From Nitrospira sp. (lineage in GTDB: Bacteria; Nitrospirota; Thermodesulfovibrionia; Thermodesulfovibrionales; SM23-35), in assembly GCA_016873575.1 (NCBI GenBank), contig VGWY01000022.1, positions 1-18,594 of the forward strand: a stretch of 18,594 nucleotides of DNA. The letters run 5' to 3'. Under the pieces are notes generated by a model. That model ran no database searches, was not told where the DNA came from, and saw only the letters and a program-made list of their open reading frames with translations. The first letter of the stretch is position 1. The number at the start of each line of letters is the position of its first letter. Below, in pieces: positions 6,823 to 14,489 of the stretch. A program made the position numbers and the translations under genes.

Positions 6823-6851
6823 AGTGTATCACTTATAATACACCATGTCAA
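6823..6851 (-). promoter_or_regulatory. Promoter and operator of the RHH-RelE module
   Basis: On the minus strand TTGACA (6851-6846) and TACACT (6828-6823) are 17 bases apart. Between and overlapping them lies the inverted repeat GTGTATTATAAGTGATACAC (6843-6824), with perfect 6-bp outer arms. This is where an autoregulating antitoxin would bind. The start of transcription would fall about 15 bases before the antitoxin ATG. Confidence 0.65.
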
Positions 6852-6869
6852 CGGGAAAACCCTCTCATA

Positions 6870-8165
6870 CTATTTTCCGAAGACCCTATTGAAAATATAA
6901 TCTATATTTTTCAGATAATATGCAAGGTCGAAAATCTCTCCCATCTCTTTTACTGTGAGATATTTTTTGACTTCTTTATCTTTTAATAATAACTTCTTGA
7001 ACTCAATCCCTGTCCTCCAGCTCTTCATCGCATTCTTCTGCACAATGTCATATGCATCTTCACGACTGATGCCCTTGTTTATGAGTGCGAGCAAGACCCT
7101 CTGGGAATTGTAGAGGCCATAACTTCTATCAATATTATCCTTCATCCTCTTCGGGTAAACCTGAAGTCCCTCAAGGATTCCATTAACCCTGTCAAGCATA
7201 TAATCAACAAGTATTGAGCTGTCAGGGATTATTACCCGTTCAACAGAAGAATGTGATATGTCCCTCTCATGCCATAAGGCAATATTTTCAAGGGCTGCCA
7301 TGGCATTTGATCTTACAAGCCTTGCAAGTCCGGAGAGGTTTTCACAGCCGACAGGATTCCGCTTATGCGGCATTGCAGAAGAACCCTTCTGCCCTCTCAT
7401 GAATGGTTCTTCTACCTCAAGCACCTCTGACCTCTGGAGATGCCTTATCTCAACAGCTATCTTCTCTATAGATGCTGCAATCAGGGCAAGGGTGGTTAGA
7501 TACTCTGCATGTCTGTCTCTCTGGACTATCTGTGTCGCAACAGGCTCAGGCCTCAGTCCGAGTTTCTTACATACCTTCTCTTCAATCGCTGAAGGGATAT
7601 TGGAGAATGTACCAACAGCACCAGATAGTTTGCCTATGCTTATTGTATCCTTTGCCTTCTTTATCCTTTGTAGATTTCTCTTCATATCCTCATGCCACAG
7701 GGCAAACTTGAGACCCAAGGTTATCGGTTCTGCATGGATACCATGGCTCCTGCCCATCATTGGTATCTTTTTATATTGATAAGCCTGCCTTTTCAGAACA
7801 TCCATCAACTTCTTTATATCCTCGATGATAATATCAGATGCGTCCCGCATAAGGAGGGCAAGGGCTGTATCGAGTATATCCGATGAGGTTAACCCCTTAT
7901 GAATGAACCTCGATTCATGCCCGACATTCTGTGCAACAGATGTTAGAAATGCTATAACATCATGTTTTACAACCTTCTCTATCTCGTCAATCTTATGGAT
8001 ATCAAAGCGCGCCTTTTTCTTAATTACTTGTAATGCCTCTTTAGGTATCTCACCAAGCTCTGCCCATGCCTCACATACAGCAATCTCTACATCAAGCCAT
8101 TTCTGGTATTTTGTTTCAATATCCCACAACCTTCCCATCTCAGGCCTTGTATAACGTGGTATCAT
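6870..8165 (-). CDS. purB: Adenylosuccinate lyase
   Basis: A 431-aa enzyme of the fumarase/aspartase superfamily. It catalyses two steps of purine synthesis: SAICAR to AICAR, and adenylosuccinate to AMP. The signature loop GSSAMPHKRNP is at 261-271, the conserved MMGRSHGIHAEP with the catalytic-region His141 at 136-147, and TSSDILDTA near 93-101. Length is normal. A strong AAGGAGGAGG precedes the ATG. It follows ubiE by 12 bases and is the last gene of the menaquinone operon. A metabolic link is possible because the futalosine route releases a purine base, but PurB has no direct step in that pathway. Confidence 0.95.
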   Translation of the reverse strand: MIPRYTRPEMGRLWDIETKYQKWLDVEIAVCEAWAELGEIPKEALQVIKKKARFDIHKIDEIEKVVKHDVIAFLTSVAQNVGHESRFIHKGLTSSDILDTALALLMRDASDIIIEDIKKLMDVLKRQAYQYKKIPMMGRSHGIHAEPITLGLKFALWHEDMKRNLQRIKKAKDTISIGKLSGAVGTFSNIPSAIEEKVCKKLGLRPEPVATQIVQRDRHAEYLTTLALIAASIEKIAVEIRHLQRSEVLEVEEPFMRGQKGSSAMPHKRNPVGCENLSGLARLVRSNAMAALENIALWHERDISHSSVERVIIPDSSILVDYMLDRVNGILEGLQVYPKRMKDNIDRSYGLYNSQRVLLALINKGISREDAYDIVQKNAMKSWRTGIEFKKLLLKDKEVKKYLTVKEMGEIFDLAYYLKNIDYIFNRVFGK

Positions 8166-8177
8166 AATGCCTCCTCC

Positions 8178-8897
8178 TTATTTATTTCCTCGATGTATCG
8201 CCACTATCCCACCTGCTAACGTATCATATGTAACATCCCTCCATCCAGCAGATTCAATCAGATTGATGAGTTCAGGAGGTGTAGGGAAATCTTTTATCGT
8301 ATTTCCTAAATAGCGATATGCATCAGGATGAGAGCCTAAAACAAGAGAAATGAATGGTACGAGTTTCGTCAGATAAAAGGAATAGACCTTTGCAAGAAAT
8401 TGGTTTTTTGGCTGACTGAATTCGAGGCAGACAAAACAACCTCCGGGTTTTGTGACACGATAGAATTCCTGTAATGCCTTTAACCTGTTATGAATGTTTC
8501 TCAAGCCAAAAGTAATGGTAATCGCATCGAATTGCTCATCTTTAAAGGGGAGACTCTCTGCATTTGCTTCCCGGAAGGTTATTTTGTTATAGAATTCAGC
8601 TTTTTCAACCTTTTTCCTCCCAATCTCAATAAGCTCACGAGAGAAATCTATTGCCTCAATATGAGCATTCCCCTTCCAGAATTTGCAGAGTTCAATAGCC
8701 ATATCGCCTGTGCCTGTACATACATCAAGAATTTTATCACAATTAATTTTCCCTGTTTCCTGAGCTACTTTTCCTCTCCACCTGATATCAAGACCGAGGC
8801 TGAGGACATGATTCAAAAGATCATAGCGAGCAGAGATATTTGAAAACATCTGCTCGACTTTTTTAGCATCACGCTTTTTATGATCCACAAGATTCAT
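8178..8897 (-). CDS. ubiE: Demethylmenaquinone C-methyltransferase (UbiE/MenG)
   Basis: A 239-aa SAM-dependent methyltransferase that performs the final C-methylation giving menaquinone. SAM motif I LDVCTGTGD is at 57-65, the acidic AIDFS at 82-86, and the family pattern ITFGLRNI near 128-135. I chose the ATG at 8897, which gives the normal UbiE N-terminus (VEQMFSNISARYDLLNHVLSLG). A longer frame starting at 9044 reads through a palindromic repeat and encodes repeat sequence, not protein. No clear Shine-Dalgarno is visible. The gene is separated from the phosphorylase by 190 bases of hairpin repeats, so its expression may differ from the upstream genes. Confidence 0.92.
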   Translation of the reverse strand: MNLVDHKKRDAKKVEQMFSNISARYDLLNHVLSLGLDIRWRGKVAQETGKINCDKILDVCTGTGDMAIELCKFWKGNAHIEAIDFSRELIEIGRKKVEKAEFYNKITFREANAESLPFKDEQFDAITITFGLRNIHNRLKALQEFYRVTKPGGCFVCLEFSQPKNQFLAKVYSFYLTKLVPFISLVLGSHPDAYRYLGNTIKDFPTPPELINLIESAGWRDVTYDTLAGGIVAIHRGNK

Positions 8898-8928
8898 AAT
8901 AGGTATCTCAAGTTTTATTATTTTTACA

Positions 8929-9083
8929 CCCTGCGGTCTCTGCCGCAGTTCTTTATTTCTGTCATTCTGGCTTGTCCAGAATCTTTCTTGCGATCCCGAA
9001 CAGTCGGAAGGATTCCCGACAAGCGGGAATGACACTGAAAACAAATATTTAATTTCAGACGCCCTGCGGTCTCTGCCGGAGGG
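8929..9083. repeat. Composite palindromic element between the phosphorylase and ubiE genes
   Basis: The core 8960-9034 is a 75-bp imperfect inverted repeat bounded by TGTCATTC and GAATGACA. Each arm is also a hairpin: CTGG-CTTGT-CCAG and CCCG-ACAAG-CGGG. The core is flanked by two copies of a 17-bp direct repeat, CCCTGCGGTCTCTGCCG, at 8929-8945 and 9062-9078. Each of these forms its own small hairpin. It resembles dispersed REP- or MITE-like intergenic elements. No coding capacity is likely. Confidence 0.8.
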
Positions 9084-9087
9084 AGCT

Positions 9088-9909
9088 TCACTTCAAAAGC
9101 GTCATCTTCCTGTGCTTTGAACATTCACAGGCTTTTCTTTTTGCCTGTTTTATCTGTTTGAGACTCTCAATGATTATCTTACCTATATTCAATGCCTCCC
9201 GATAAAAAATATTTCTTAATTCAACATGACTCCAGTCAGGGCCAATTCCCTCTGCCCGATTAACAATAAGATAAAGACCAGCATAACAGGCTCCTATCTC
9301 TCTTGCCAGATACACCTCGGGGCAAAGGCTCTGCCCAACAACATCTCCGCCAAACGATTCTATCATCCTTACCTCAGCCCTGCTTTCAAAATGCCTGCCA
9401 TCGGTAACTGTATATACCCCACCGTTGACCTGTCTATCTGGAAGCAATCTATTACTGGTTTCAGCGAGCAGTTTTGAAAGTTCAGGACAGATCGGGTCAC
9501 GCATAATGAGCAAATACTTATCCGAGAGATGAACATCTTTTCGCAAGGAAAGATCAATATAATCATCCGGGATTATAAAGTGACGCAATTTTAAATCTTT
9601 ATTAATCGCTCCTACCCCACCTTCAGCAAGAATGGTCTTCACCCCTGCCTTCTCTAAAACCCAGAAAATCTGACGTGATGCATCGGCCCGACTTACACCA
9701 GCACGCCAGCCATGCATTCTAACCATGAGGACCGTCTCGCCATTTATCTCAACCAATTTAAACTCAGGGCTTTCACCAAAAGGCGTTAGAAAAATTTTTC
9801 TTTCAATTGCCTTCACTCCTGTGAGCTTAAGATCCTCAGGGAAATTGATAGAAAAGGTGCTTGACCCGCCGATAAAGGCAAATTTAGTTTTTGGTATGTT
9901 AAACCTCAT
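9088..9909 (-). CDS. MTAP/PNP-family purine nucleoside phosphorylase, probably acting on (amino)futalosine
   Basis: A 273-aa protein of the MTAP/PNP family (trimeric nucleoside phosphorylases). The phosphate loop is GGSS at 14-17, with AEGGVGAINKDLKLRHFIIPDDYID at about 95-119 and GQSLCPEVYLAREIGACYAG at 192-211. At the base-recognition site it has N217 (LIVNRAEG). MTAPs have Asp here for 6-aminopurines, while PNP and methylthioinosine phosphorylase have Asn for 6-oxopurines. Between mqnC and ubiE, it probably cleaves futalosine or aminodeoxyfutalosine to the dehypoxanthine product used by MqnC; this is inferred from context. The start overlaps mqnC by 11 bases. The C-terminus ends in an unusual Lys/Cys-rich tail (KRKACECSKHRK). 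A role in methylthioadenosine salvage is the alternative. Confidence 0.85.
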   Translation of the reverse strand: MRFNIPKTKFAFIGGSSTFSINFPEDLKLTGVKAIERKIFLTPFGESPEFKLVEINGETVLMVRMHGWRAGVSRADASRQIFWVLEKAGVKTILAEGGVGAINKDLKLRHFIIPDDYIDLSLRKDVHLSDKYLLIMRDPICPELSKLLAETSNRLLPDRQVNGGVYTVTDGRHFESRAEVRMIESFGGDVVGQSLCPEVYLAREIGACYAGLYLIVNRAEGIGPDWSHVELRNIFYREALNIGKIIIESLKQIKQAKRKACECSKHRKMTLLK

Positions 9910-10969
9910 AAACCTTCAATATCTTAAATTCCGTATCCCTCTGAGCAGGGATTTTCCCAGCCTTTCTTATCAGATCAACCATCTCATCAACAGTAATCCG
10001 ATGAGATACCCCTGCAGCTCTCACAACATTCTCCTCGATCATGATACTCCCCATGTCATTGGCTCCAAATGAGAGACAAATCTGTCCAATATCTTTACCC
10101 TGAGTAACCCATGACCCCTGGATATTTGAAAAATTATTTAGGAATAAACGACTTACCGATAGTGTTTTCAGATATTCTATGGATGAAACCGACTTGCCTC
10201 CCAAAGAGGTATTTCCTGGCTGAAATGTCCATGGGATAAATGAGAGGAACCCTCCTGTCCTGTCCTGAAGGTCTCTTATCTTTTGAAGATGTGTTATCCT
10301 GTCTTCGGCGGTTTCAACCGTTCCAATCATCATCGTTGCAGTCGTCTGAAGCCCCATATTATGAGCCTCTTCCATAACCCCCAGCCACTCTGAAGAGGAT
10401 ATCTTCTTTGGACTTATCCTTTGTCTTACCCTGTCAACCAATATCTCCGCGCCTCCTCCAGGGAGAGAATCGAGGCCGGCTTCCATGAGCTCTTTCAATG
10501 CCTCTGAAATAGATATCCCTGCTGATTCGGCAATATGAACAATTTCCGGAGGAGACAGACTGTGAATCCTGATATTGAATTTGCTTTTTATCTCGGAAAA
10601 CATCTTTGTGTAATAATCAATGTTCAGTTCAGGGTTAATTCCGCCCTGAAGCATTACCTGCGTGCCGGAGAGTTCAAGGGTCTCGGCAACCTTTTTTTCG
10701 ATCTCTTCCTGGCTTAAAACATAGGCTTCAGGATGTCCCTTTGGCCTGAAAAAGGCACAAAAGGAACACTGATTCTGGCAGATATTCGTGTAATTAATAT
10801 TGCGGTCTATCTGAAAAGTTGCTATTCCATCAGGATGTTTTGTATGACAAACAGCATCTGCTGCCTCTGCAAGCTCTAATAAATCAGCCTCTTTTAAAAG
10901 AAATAGTGCTTCCTCAAGGTTTAATCTTTTTTCTTTTCTCGCCTCATGAAAAATCTCATGGGTCTTCAT
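9899..10969 (-). CDS. mqnC: Cyclic dehypoxanthinyl futalosine synthase (radical SAM, MqnC)
   Basis: A 356-aa radical SAM enzyme. The cluster-binding C64-x3-C68-x2-C71 sits in NYTNICQNQCSFCAFFRP. Further family patterns are QGGINPELNIDYY, DSLPGGGAEIL, and FIPWTFQPGNTSL, where the W-T distinguishes MqnC from its paralogue MqnE. It converts dehypoxanthinyl futalosine to the cyclic spiro compound that MqnD would use. The ATG overlaps the mqnA stop (ATGA). Identity with the mqnE product is obvious along the whole length, as expected for this pair of paralogues. Confidence 0.93.
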   Translation of the reverse strand: MKTHEIFHEARKEKRLNLEEALFLLKEADLLELAEAADAVCHTKHPDGIATFQIDRNINYTNICQNQCSFCAFFRPKGHPEAYVLSQEEIEKKVAETLELSGTQVMLQGGINPELNIDYYTKMFSEIKSKFNIRIHSLSPPEIVHIAESAGISISEALKELMEAGLDSLPGGGAEILVDRVRQRISPKKISSSEWLGVMEEAHNMGLQTTATMMIGTVETAEDRITHLQKIRDLQDRTGGFLSFIPWTFQPGNTSLGGKSVSSIEYLKTLSVSRLFLNNFSNIQGSWVTQGKDIGQICLSFGANDMGSIMIEENVVRAAGVSHRITVDEMVDLIRKAGKIPAQRDTEFKILKVYEV

Positions 10970-11808
10970 GTCTTTACCCCTGAATGGAAATTGATAAATT
11001 CCGGTTCTGGAACCGTCTTAAGCTCCCCAATCTCTGTGGCTAACCTGTAGAAATAGAGAAGTCCATCCTGGTAATCCTTTCCAAAATCAAATCGAAGGGA
11101 TTTAAAATACTCCTTAAGGAAAAAGAAACTAAACGGTTCCCACTTGGCAGCATATTCAGCTATCTCAGAGAGGTGTTCCATTGAATAAACCATTGATTTT
11201 TTTAAAATATCGAATACATACTCGCTTAACTCACTTCGTGTCTCAGCAAACCTGCGGTTTACTGCCCAGACTGCATAAACCATCTTCTTCCCGGTCAATT
11301 TCTTCCATTCCATTCCCAGATCATAGAGATAGAAATCTTTTGCATCTACAGAATACTTCAAGGCCATATCTCCAATGAGTAAAGCTGCATCAGCATTTTC
11401 AAACAACCTGTTCAAATCAGGAAGACAGATAAAATACTCAGGTTCAACACCATATCCACGGCTCAGGATTAGTTTTAGCAAAACATGTGATGTAGCAGAG
11501 GTGCTGGTAAGGGCAACCTTTTTCCCTGATAACTCTTCTATCGGGAAACGACTGAGCATGAGGATGCTTTTCACTTCACCGTCAGAACTCACGGTAAAAT
11601 CAGGGAAGAGGACGAGTGATTCATGGTGACGGGCATATTCAATGGATGAGATCGGTGAAATATCGAGTCCTCCGCTTATCAGGAGATTATTCAGTTCCGT
11701 CGGCGTTCCCTTGATAAGTTCGATGTCCAGTAATGCGTAACTTTTAACCAGTCCATAATAAAGGGGAAGACAATTCAAAAACTGGATGTGTCCAACCTTA
11801 GGTCTCAA
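10966..11808 (-). CDS. mqnA: Chorismate dehydratase (MqnA)
   Basis: A 280-aa periplasmic-binding-protein-like enzyme of the MqnA/MqnD family. It removes water from chorismate to give 3-enolpyruvylbenzoate, the entry step of the futalosine pathway. The N-terminal GHIQFLNCLPLYYGL and DISPISSIEYARH are typical of MqnA rather than MqnD. SSDGEVKSILMLSR and TSTSATSHVLLKL form the substrate-pocket region. The start is a TTG that overlaps the mqnE stop (TTGA); no ATG is available near the conserved N-terminus. No signal peptide is seen, so it is cytoplasmic. Confidence 0.92.
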   Translation of the reverse strand: MRPKVGHIQFLNCLPLYYGLVKSYALLDIELIKGTPTELNNLLISGGLDISPISSIEYARHHESLVLFPDFTVSSDGEVKSILMLSRFPIEELSGKKVALTSTSATSHVLLKLILSRGYGVEPEYFICLPDLNRLFENADAALLIGDMALKYSVDAKDFYLYDLGMEWKKLTGKKMVYAVWAVNRRFAETRSELSEYVFDILKKSMVYSMEHLSEIAEYAAKWEPFSFFFLKEYFKSLRFDFGKDYQDGLLYFYRLATEIGELKTVPEPEFINFHSGVKT

Positions 11809-12932
11809 TGGATACCCCGTGTCTTTTGAACAATGTCTGTATTATTCGGGTTATAAACCTTTATGGCATTATATAAGGTATCCCTTTCGACAGGTACCCT
11901 TTTAGTAGTAAAAATCAAATCTAATAGTTCTTCTTTTGAAATAGACTGATCGGTCTCGGCACCTGCTGCATGTGTTATCTTCTCCTCGACAACTGTACCG
12001 TCAAGATCATCAACGCCGAACAGGAGCGAAAGCTGGGCGACCTTTAAGCCGAGCATTATCCAGAATGCCTTGATGTGCGGGAAATTATCGAGTATGAGCC
12101 TTGAAACAGCAAGCATCTTCAGATTCTCAAAAGCAGTTGGCTTTTTAAAATCAGTCAACTGTGTATTCTGTGGATGAAACGGTAAAGGGATAAAGGATTG
12201 GAATCCACCTGTTTCATCCTGAAGCGCTCTTAAAGTCAAAAGGTGATCAATCCGCTCCTCAATTGTTTCGATATGTCCATAAAGCATCGTGGCATTCGAT
12301 TTAAGGCCAAGATTGTGGGCTGTACGCATTACCTCCAGCCATTCCTCGGAAGTGGCTTTTTTAGAACATACCGCCTCTCTTACCCTGTGGGTTAATATCT
12401 CTGCACCGCCACCGGGAAGTGAGCCTAATCCGGCATTTTTCAATCTTGTCAATACTTCCATGATTGAAAGATTTGAGATTTTCGCAAAGTATGCTATCTC
12501 GACAGCAGTGAATGCCTGGATGTGAACATCCGGCATAATATCCTTAAGTCGGTAGATAACCTCAAGATAGTAGTCAAACGGCAGGTCAGGATGAAGTCCG
12601 CTGACAATGTGAAACTCGGTTATCCCAAGGTCCCTTGCTGACATGGCTATTTCCATTACTTCATCTGTTGTCATCGCATATGCATCAGGGTCTCCTTTGT
12701 CACGACTGAAAGCACAGAACTTACACCGCGATATGCAAATGTTGGTCAGGTTAATATGACGGTTTACGTTAAAGTATGCATGATTACCCGTTTTTTTCTC
12801 TTTAACCTTATTGGCAAGCTGTCCAATATAAATGATGTCATTTGAGTTCATAAGCGTTAATGCATCATCTTTGGAAAGCCTTATGCCTTCTTCTACTTTT
12901 TCTGAGATTTCACTCAGATTATTATCTTTCAT
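11805..12932 (-). CDS. mqnE: Aminodeoxyfutalosine synthase (radical SAM, MqnE)
   Basis: A 375-aa radical SAM enzyme that joins the 5'-deoxyadenosyl group to 3-enolpyruvylbenzoate. The cluster motif C66-x3-C70-x2-C73 lies in LTNICISRCKFCAFSR. The patterns EFHIVSGLHPDLPFDYYLE and SFIPLPFHPQNTQL are diagnostic of MqnE as opposed to MqnC. Length is normal. It is the first gene after the hairpin element at 12950-13033 and may therefore be the start of a sub-operon mqnE-mqnA-mqnC-phosphorylase, all joined by overlaps. No convincing promoter of its own is visible in the 113-base gap. Confidence 0.94.
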   Translation of the reverse strand: MKDNNLSEISEKVEEGIRLSKDDALTLMNSNDIIYIGQLANKVKEKKTGNHAYFNVNRHINLTNICISRCKFCAFSRDKGDPDAYAMTTDEVMEIAMSARDLGITEFHIVSGLHPDLPFDYYLEVIYRLKDIMPDVHIQAFTAVEIAYFAKISNLSIMEVLTRLKNAGLGSLPGGGAEILTHRVREAVCSKKATSEEWLEVMRTAHNLGLKSNATMLYGHIETIEERIDHLLTLRALQDETGGFQSFIPLPFHPQNTQLTDFKKPTAFENLKMLAVSRLILDNFPHIKAFWIMLGLKVAQLSLLFGVDDLDGTVVEEKITHAAGAETDQSISKEELLDLIFTTKRVPVERDTLYNAIKVYNPNNTDIVQKTRGIH

Positions 12933-12949
12933 ATTGTTATAGCTCCTGT

Positions 12950-13033
12950 GTAGCCGCAGGCTTTAGCCTGCGTTTGAATTCATTTTAAAAACCTTAAAAA
13001 ATCTAAAAAACGCAACCTAAAGGTTGCGGCTAC
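12950..13033. repeat. Twin-hairpin palindromic element between ubiX and mqnE
   Basis: An 84-bp inverted repeat with ends GTAGCCGCA and TGCGGCTAC. Each arm is itself a hairpin: GCAGGC-TTTA-GCCTGC on one side and GCAACC-TAAA-GGTTGC on the other. The arms differ only at paired positions, so each local stem is kept. The centre is AT-rich. It looks like a non-coding REP/MITE-type unit, and in the transcript it could also act as an RNA-processing or stability structure. Confidence 0.8.
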
Positions 13034-13045
13034 AATTCAAAAAAA

Positions 13046-13630
13046 TTATTCCTTCCTCCACTCTTTAAACAACTCATGTTCAATGCCTAAAAGATTTAAT
13101 ACCTTGCCCACTACAAAATTGACCATGTCATCAACTGTTTTCGGATGATGATAAAAGGCAGGCATGGCCGGTAAAATCTGTGCCCCTGCCCTTGCCACTT
13201 TTACCATATTCTCCAGATGGATCAGGCTGAGAGGAGTCTCACGTACAACCAGAATTAATTGTCTCCCCTCCTTGAGAGCTACATCAGCCATCCTCTCAAG
13301 AAGATTACCTGAGATACCATTTGCCACTGCTGCCAACTTTCCTACACTGCATGGGATGATAACCACTGCTTTTTGTACATTTGAGCCGCTCATAAAGGGA
13401 GCTTCAAAATCATCATTTTCCCATATCCTTATGTAGTTGCTGATTTCAGACAGACCAAGACTGTCCATCTGCTCAATGCCTCCGACTCCAAGCTCCTCGG
13501 ACATCACCTTTTTACCGGCATGAGTTACAACCACATGGACATTGTGCTCCCTCATCCCGAGTTCCTGGATCAGTCTTACACCATAAATACTTCCACTTGC
13601 CCCTGTAATGCCAATTACATAATCAGACAA
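13046..13630 (-). CDS. ubiX: Flavin prenyltransferase UbiX
   Basis: A 194-aa flavoprotein that makes prenylated FMN, the cofactor needed by the neighbouring UbiD decarboxylase. FMN-binding GITGASGSIYG is at 7-17. The family signatures PCSVGKLAAVANGIS and LILVVRETPLSLIHLENM are present, along with AGAQILPAMPAFYHHP near the C-terminus. It begins with TTG, overlapping the ubiA stop by 8 bases, with GGGAGG about 7 bases upstream. In the futalosine pathway this partner is sometimes named MqnM. Confidence 0.94.
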   Translation of the reverse strand: MSDYVIGITGASGSIYGVRLIQELGMREHNVHVVVTHAGKKVMSEELGVGGIEQMDSLGLSEISNYIRIWENDDFEAPFMSGSNVQKAVVIIPCSVGKLAAVANGISGNLLERMADVALKEGRQLILVVRETPLSLIHLENMVKVARAGAQILPAMPAFYHHPKTVDDMVNFVVGKVLNLLGIEHELFKEWRKE

Positions 13631-14489
13631 TGCCCGGCCTCCCGAAAATTACATCAAAAACAACAAATAAGAACATGAGGATACTGATAATCCCGTTCAT
13701 GGTGAAAAAGGCAACATTCAGTTTTGAGAGATCGTTTGGTTTAATTAAACTATTTTCATAAGCGAGAAGGATTGCTGTTAACAGTATGCCAATATAATAG
13801 AATAAACCAAGAGTAAGACGCATACCAAGCCAAACTAACAAGATGATTGAGGTAACATGGAGGACTTTAATAATAGAGAGAGAGACTTTTATTCCGAATT
13901 GGGCAGGGATTGAATAGAGTTTATGTTTCTGGTCGAAGTCTATGTCCTGAATTGCATAAAAGATATCAAAGCCTGCTACCCAGAAAAGGACTGCTGCGCC
14001 TATCAGAAACGGTTCAGGACGGATGGTATTTGTTATTGCAATCCATGCACCAACAGGAGCCAGCCCCAGACAGAGTCCGAGCACAAAATGGGAAAGCCAT
14101 GTAAATCTTTTCGTGTATGGATAGACAACAAATGGGATTACAACAATCGGCCATAGATAACGACATACTGGTGCAAGATTATAAACAGCCAAAAGAAAGA
14201 CACCCAGACTGACGGATGAAAAAATGATTACATTGCTAACAGAAAGAAGCCCTCTGGGCAAAGCCCGTTCAGCGGTCCTGGGGTTGCGGCGATCAATTTC
14301 CATATCTAACAATCGGTTCAATGCCATGGCAAAGCTCCTTGCCCCTACCATCGCAAGGGTTATCCAGAAAATTGTCATGAATTTCGGGACCTTCATTTCT
14401 GACAGGAAGGCACCAAGATAGGCAAAAGGAAGCGCAAAAACACTGTGCTGAAATTTTATCATCTCGAGATAAACCTTAATCTTATTCAA
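13623..14489 (-). CDS. ubiA: UbiA-family prenyltransferase (menaquinone pathway)
   Basis: An integral membrane prenyltransferase of 288 aa with about eight or nine hydrophobic segments. The two Mg-pyrophosphate motifs are present: NRLLDMEID (N58, D62, D66) and YAIQDIDFDQ (D182, D186). It attaches the polyprenyl chain to the bicyclic acid made by MqnA-E-C-D and is the counterpart of MqnP. I chose the TTG at 14489 because AAGGAG lies 7 bases upstream. The ATG at 14495 is only one base from that site, and a further TTG lies at 14519. The gene overlaps the ubiD stop by 8 bases. Confidence 0.92.
   Translation of the reverse strand: MNKIKVYLEMIKFQHSVFALPFAYLGAFLSEMKVPKFMTIFWITLAMVGARSFAMALNRLLDMEIDRRNPRTAERALPRGLLSVSNVIIFSSVSLGVFLLAVYNLAPVCRYLWPIVVIPFVVYPYTKRFTWLSHFVLGLCLGLAPVGAWIAITNTIRPEPFLIGAAVLFWVAGFDIFYAIQDIDFDQKHKLYSIPAQFGIKVSLSIIKVLHVTSIILLVWLGMRLTLGLFYYIGILLTAILLAYENSLIKPNDLSKLNVAFFTMNGIISILMFLFVVFDVIFGRPGIV

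Noticed and set aside
7258..7779. Plus-strand frame of 173 codons inside purB
   Set aside because: Antisense shadow of a strongly conserved enzyme gene; its composition is not that of a real protein.
8898..9044. N-terminal extension of the ubiE frame by 49 codons
   Set aside because: The added residues are encoded by the palindromic repeat and do not resemble UbiE; the ATG at 8897 gives the family N-terminus.
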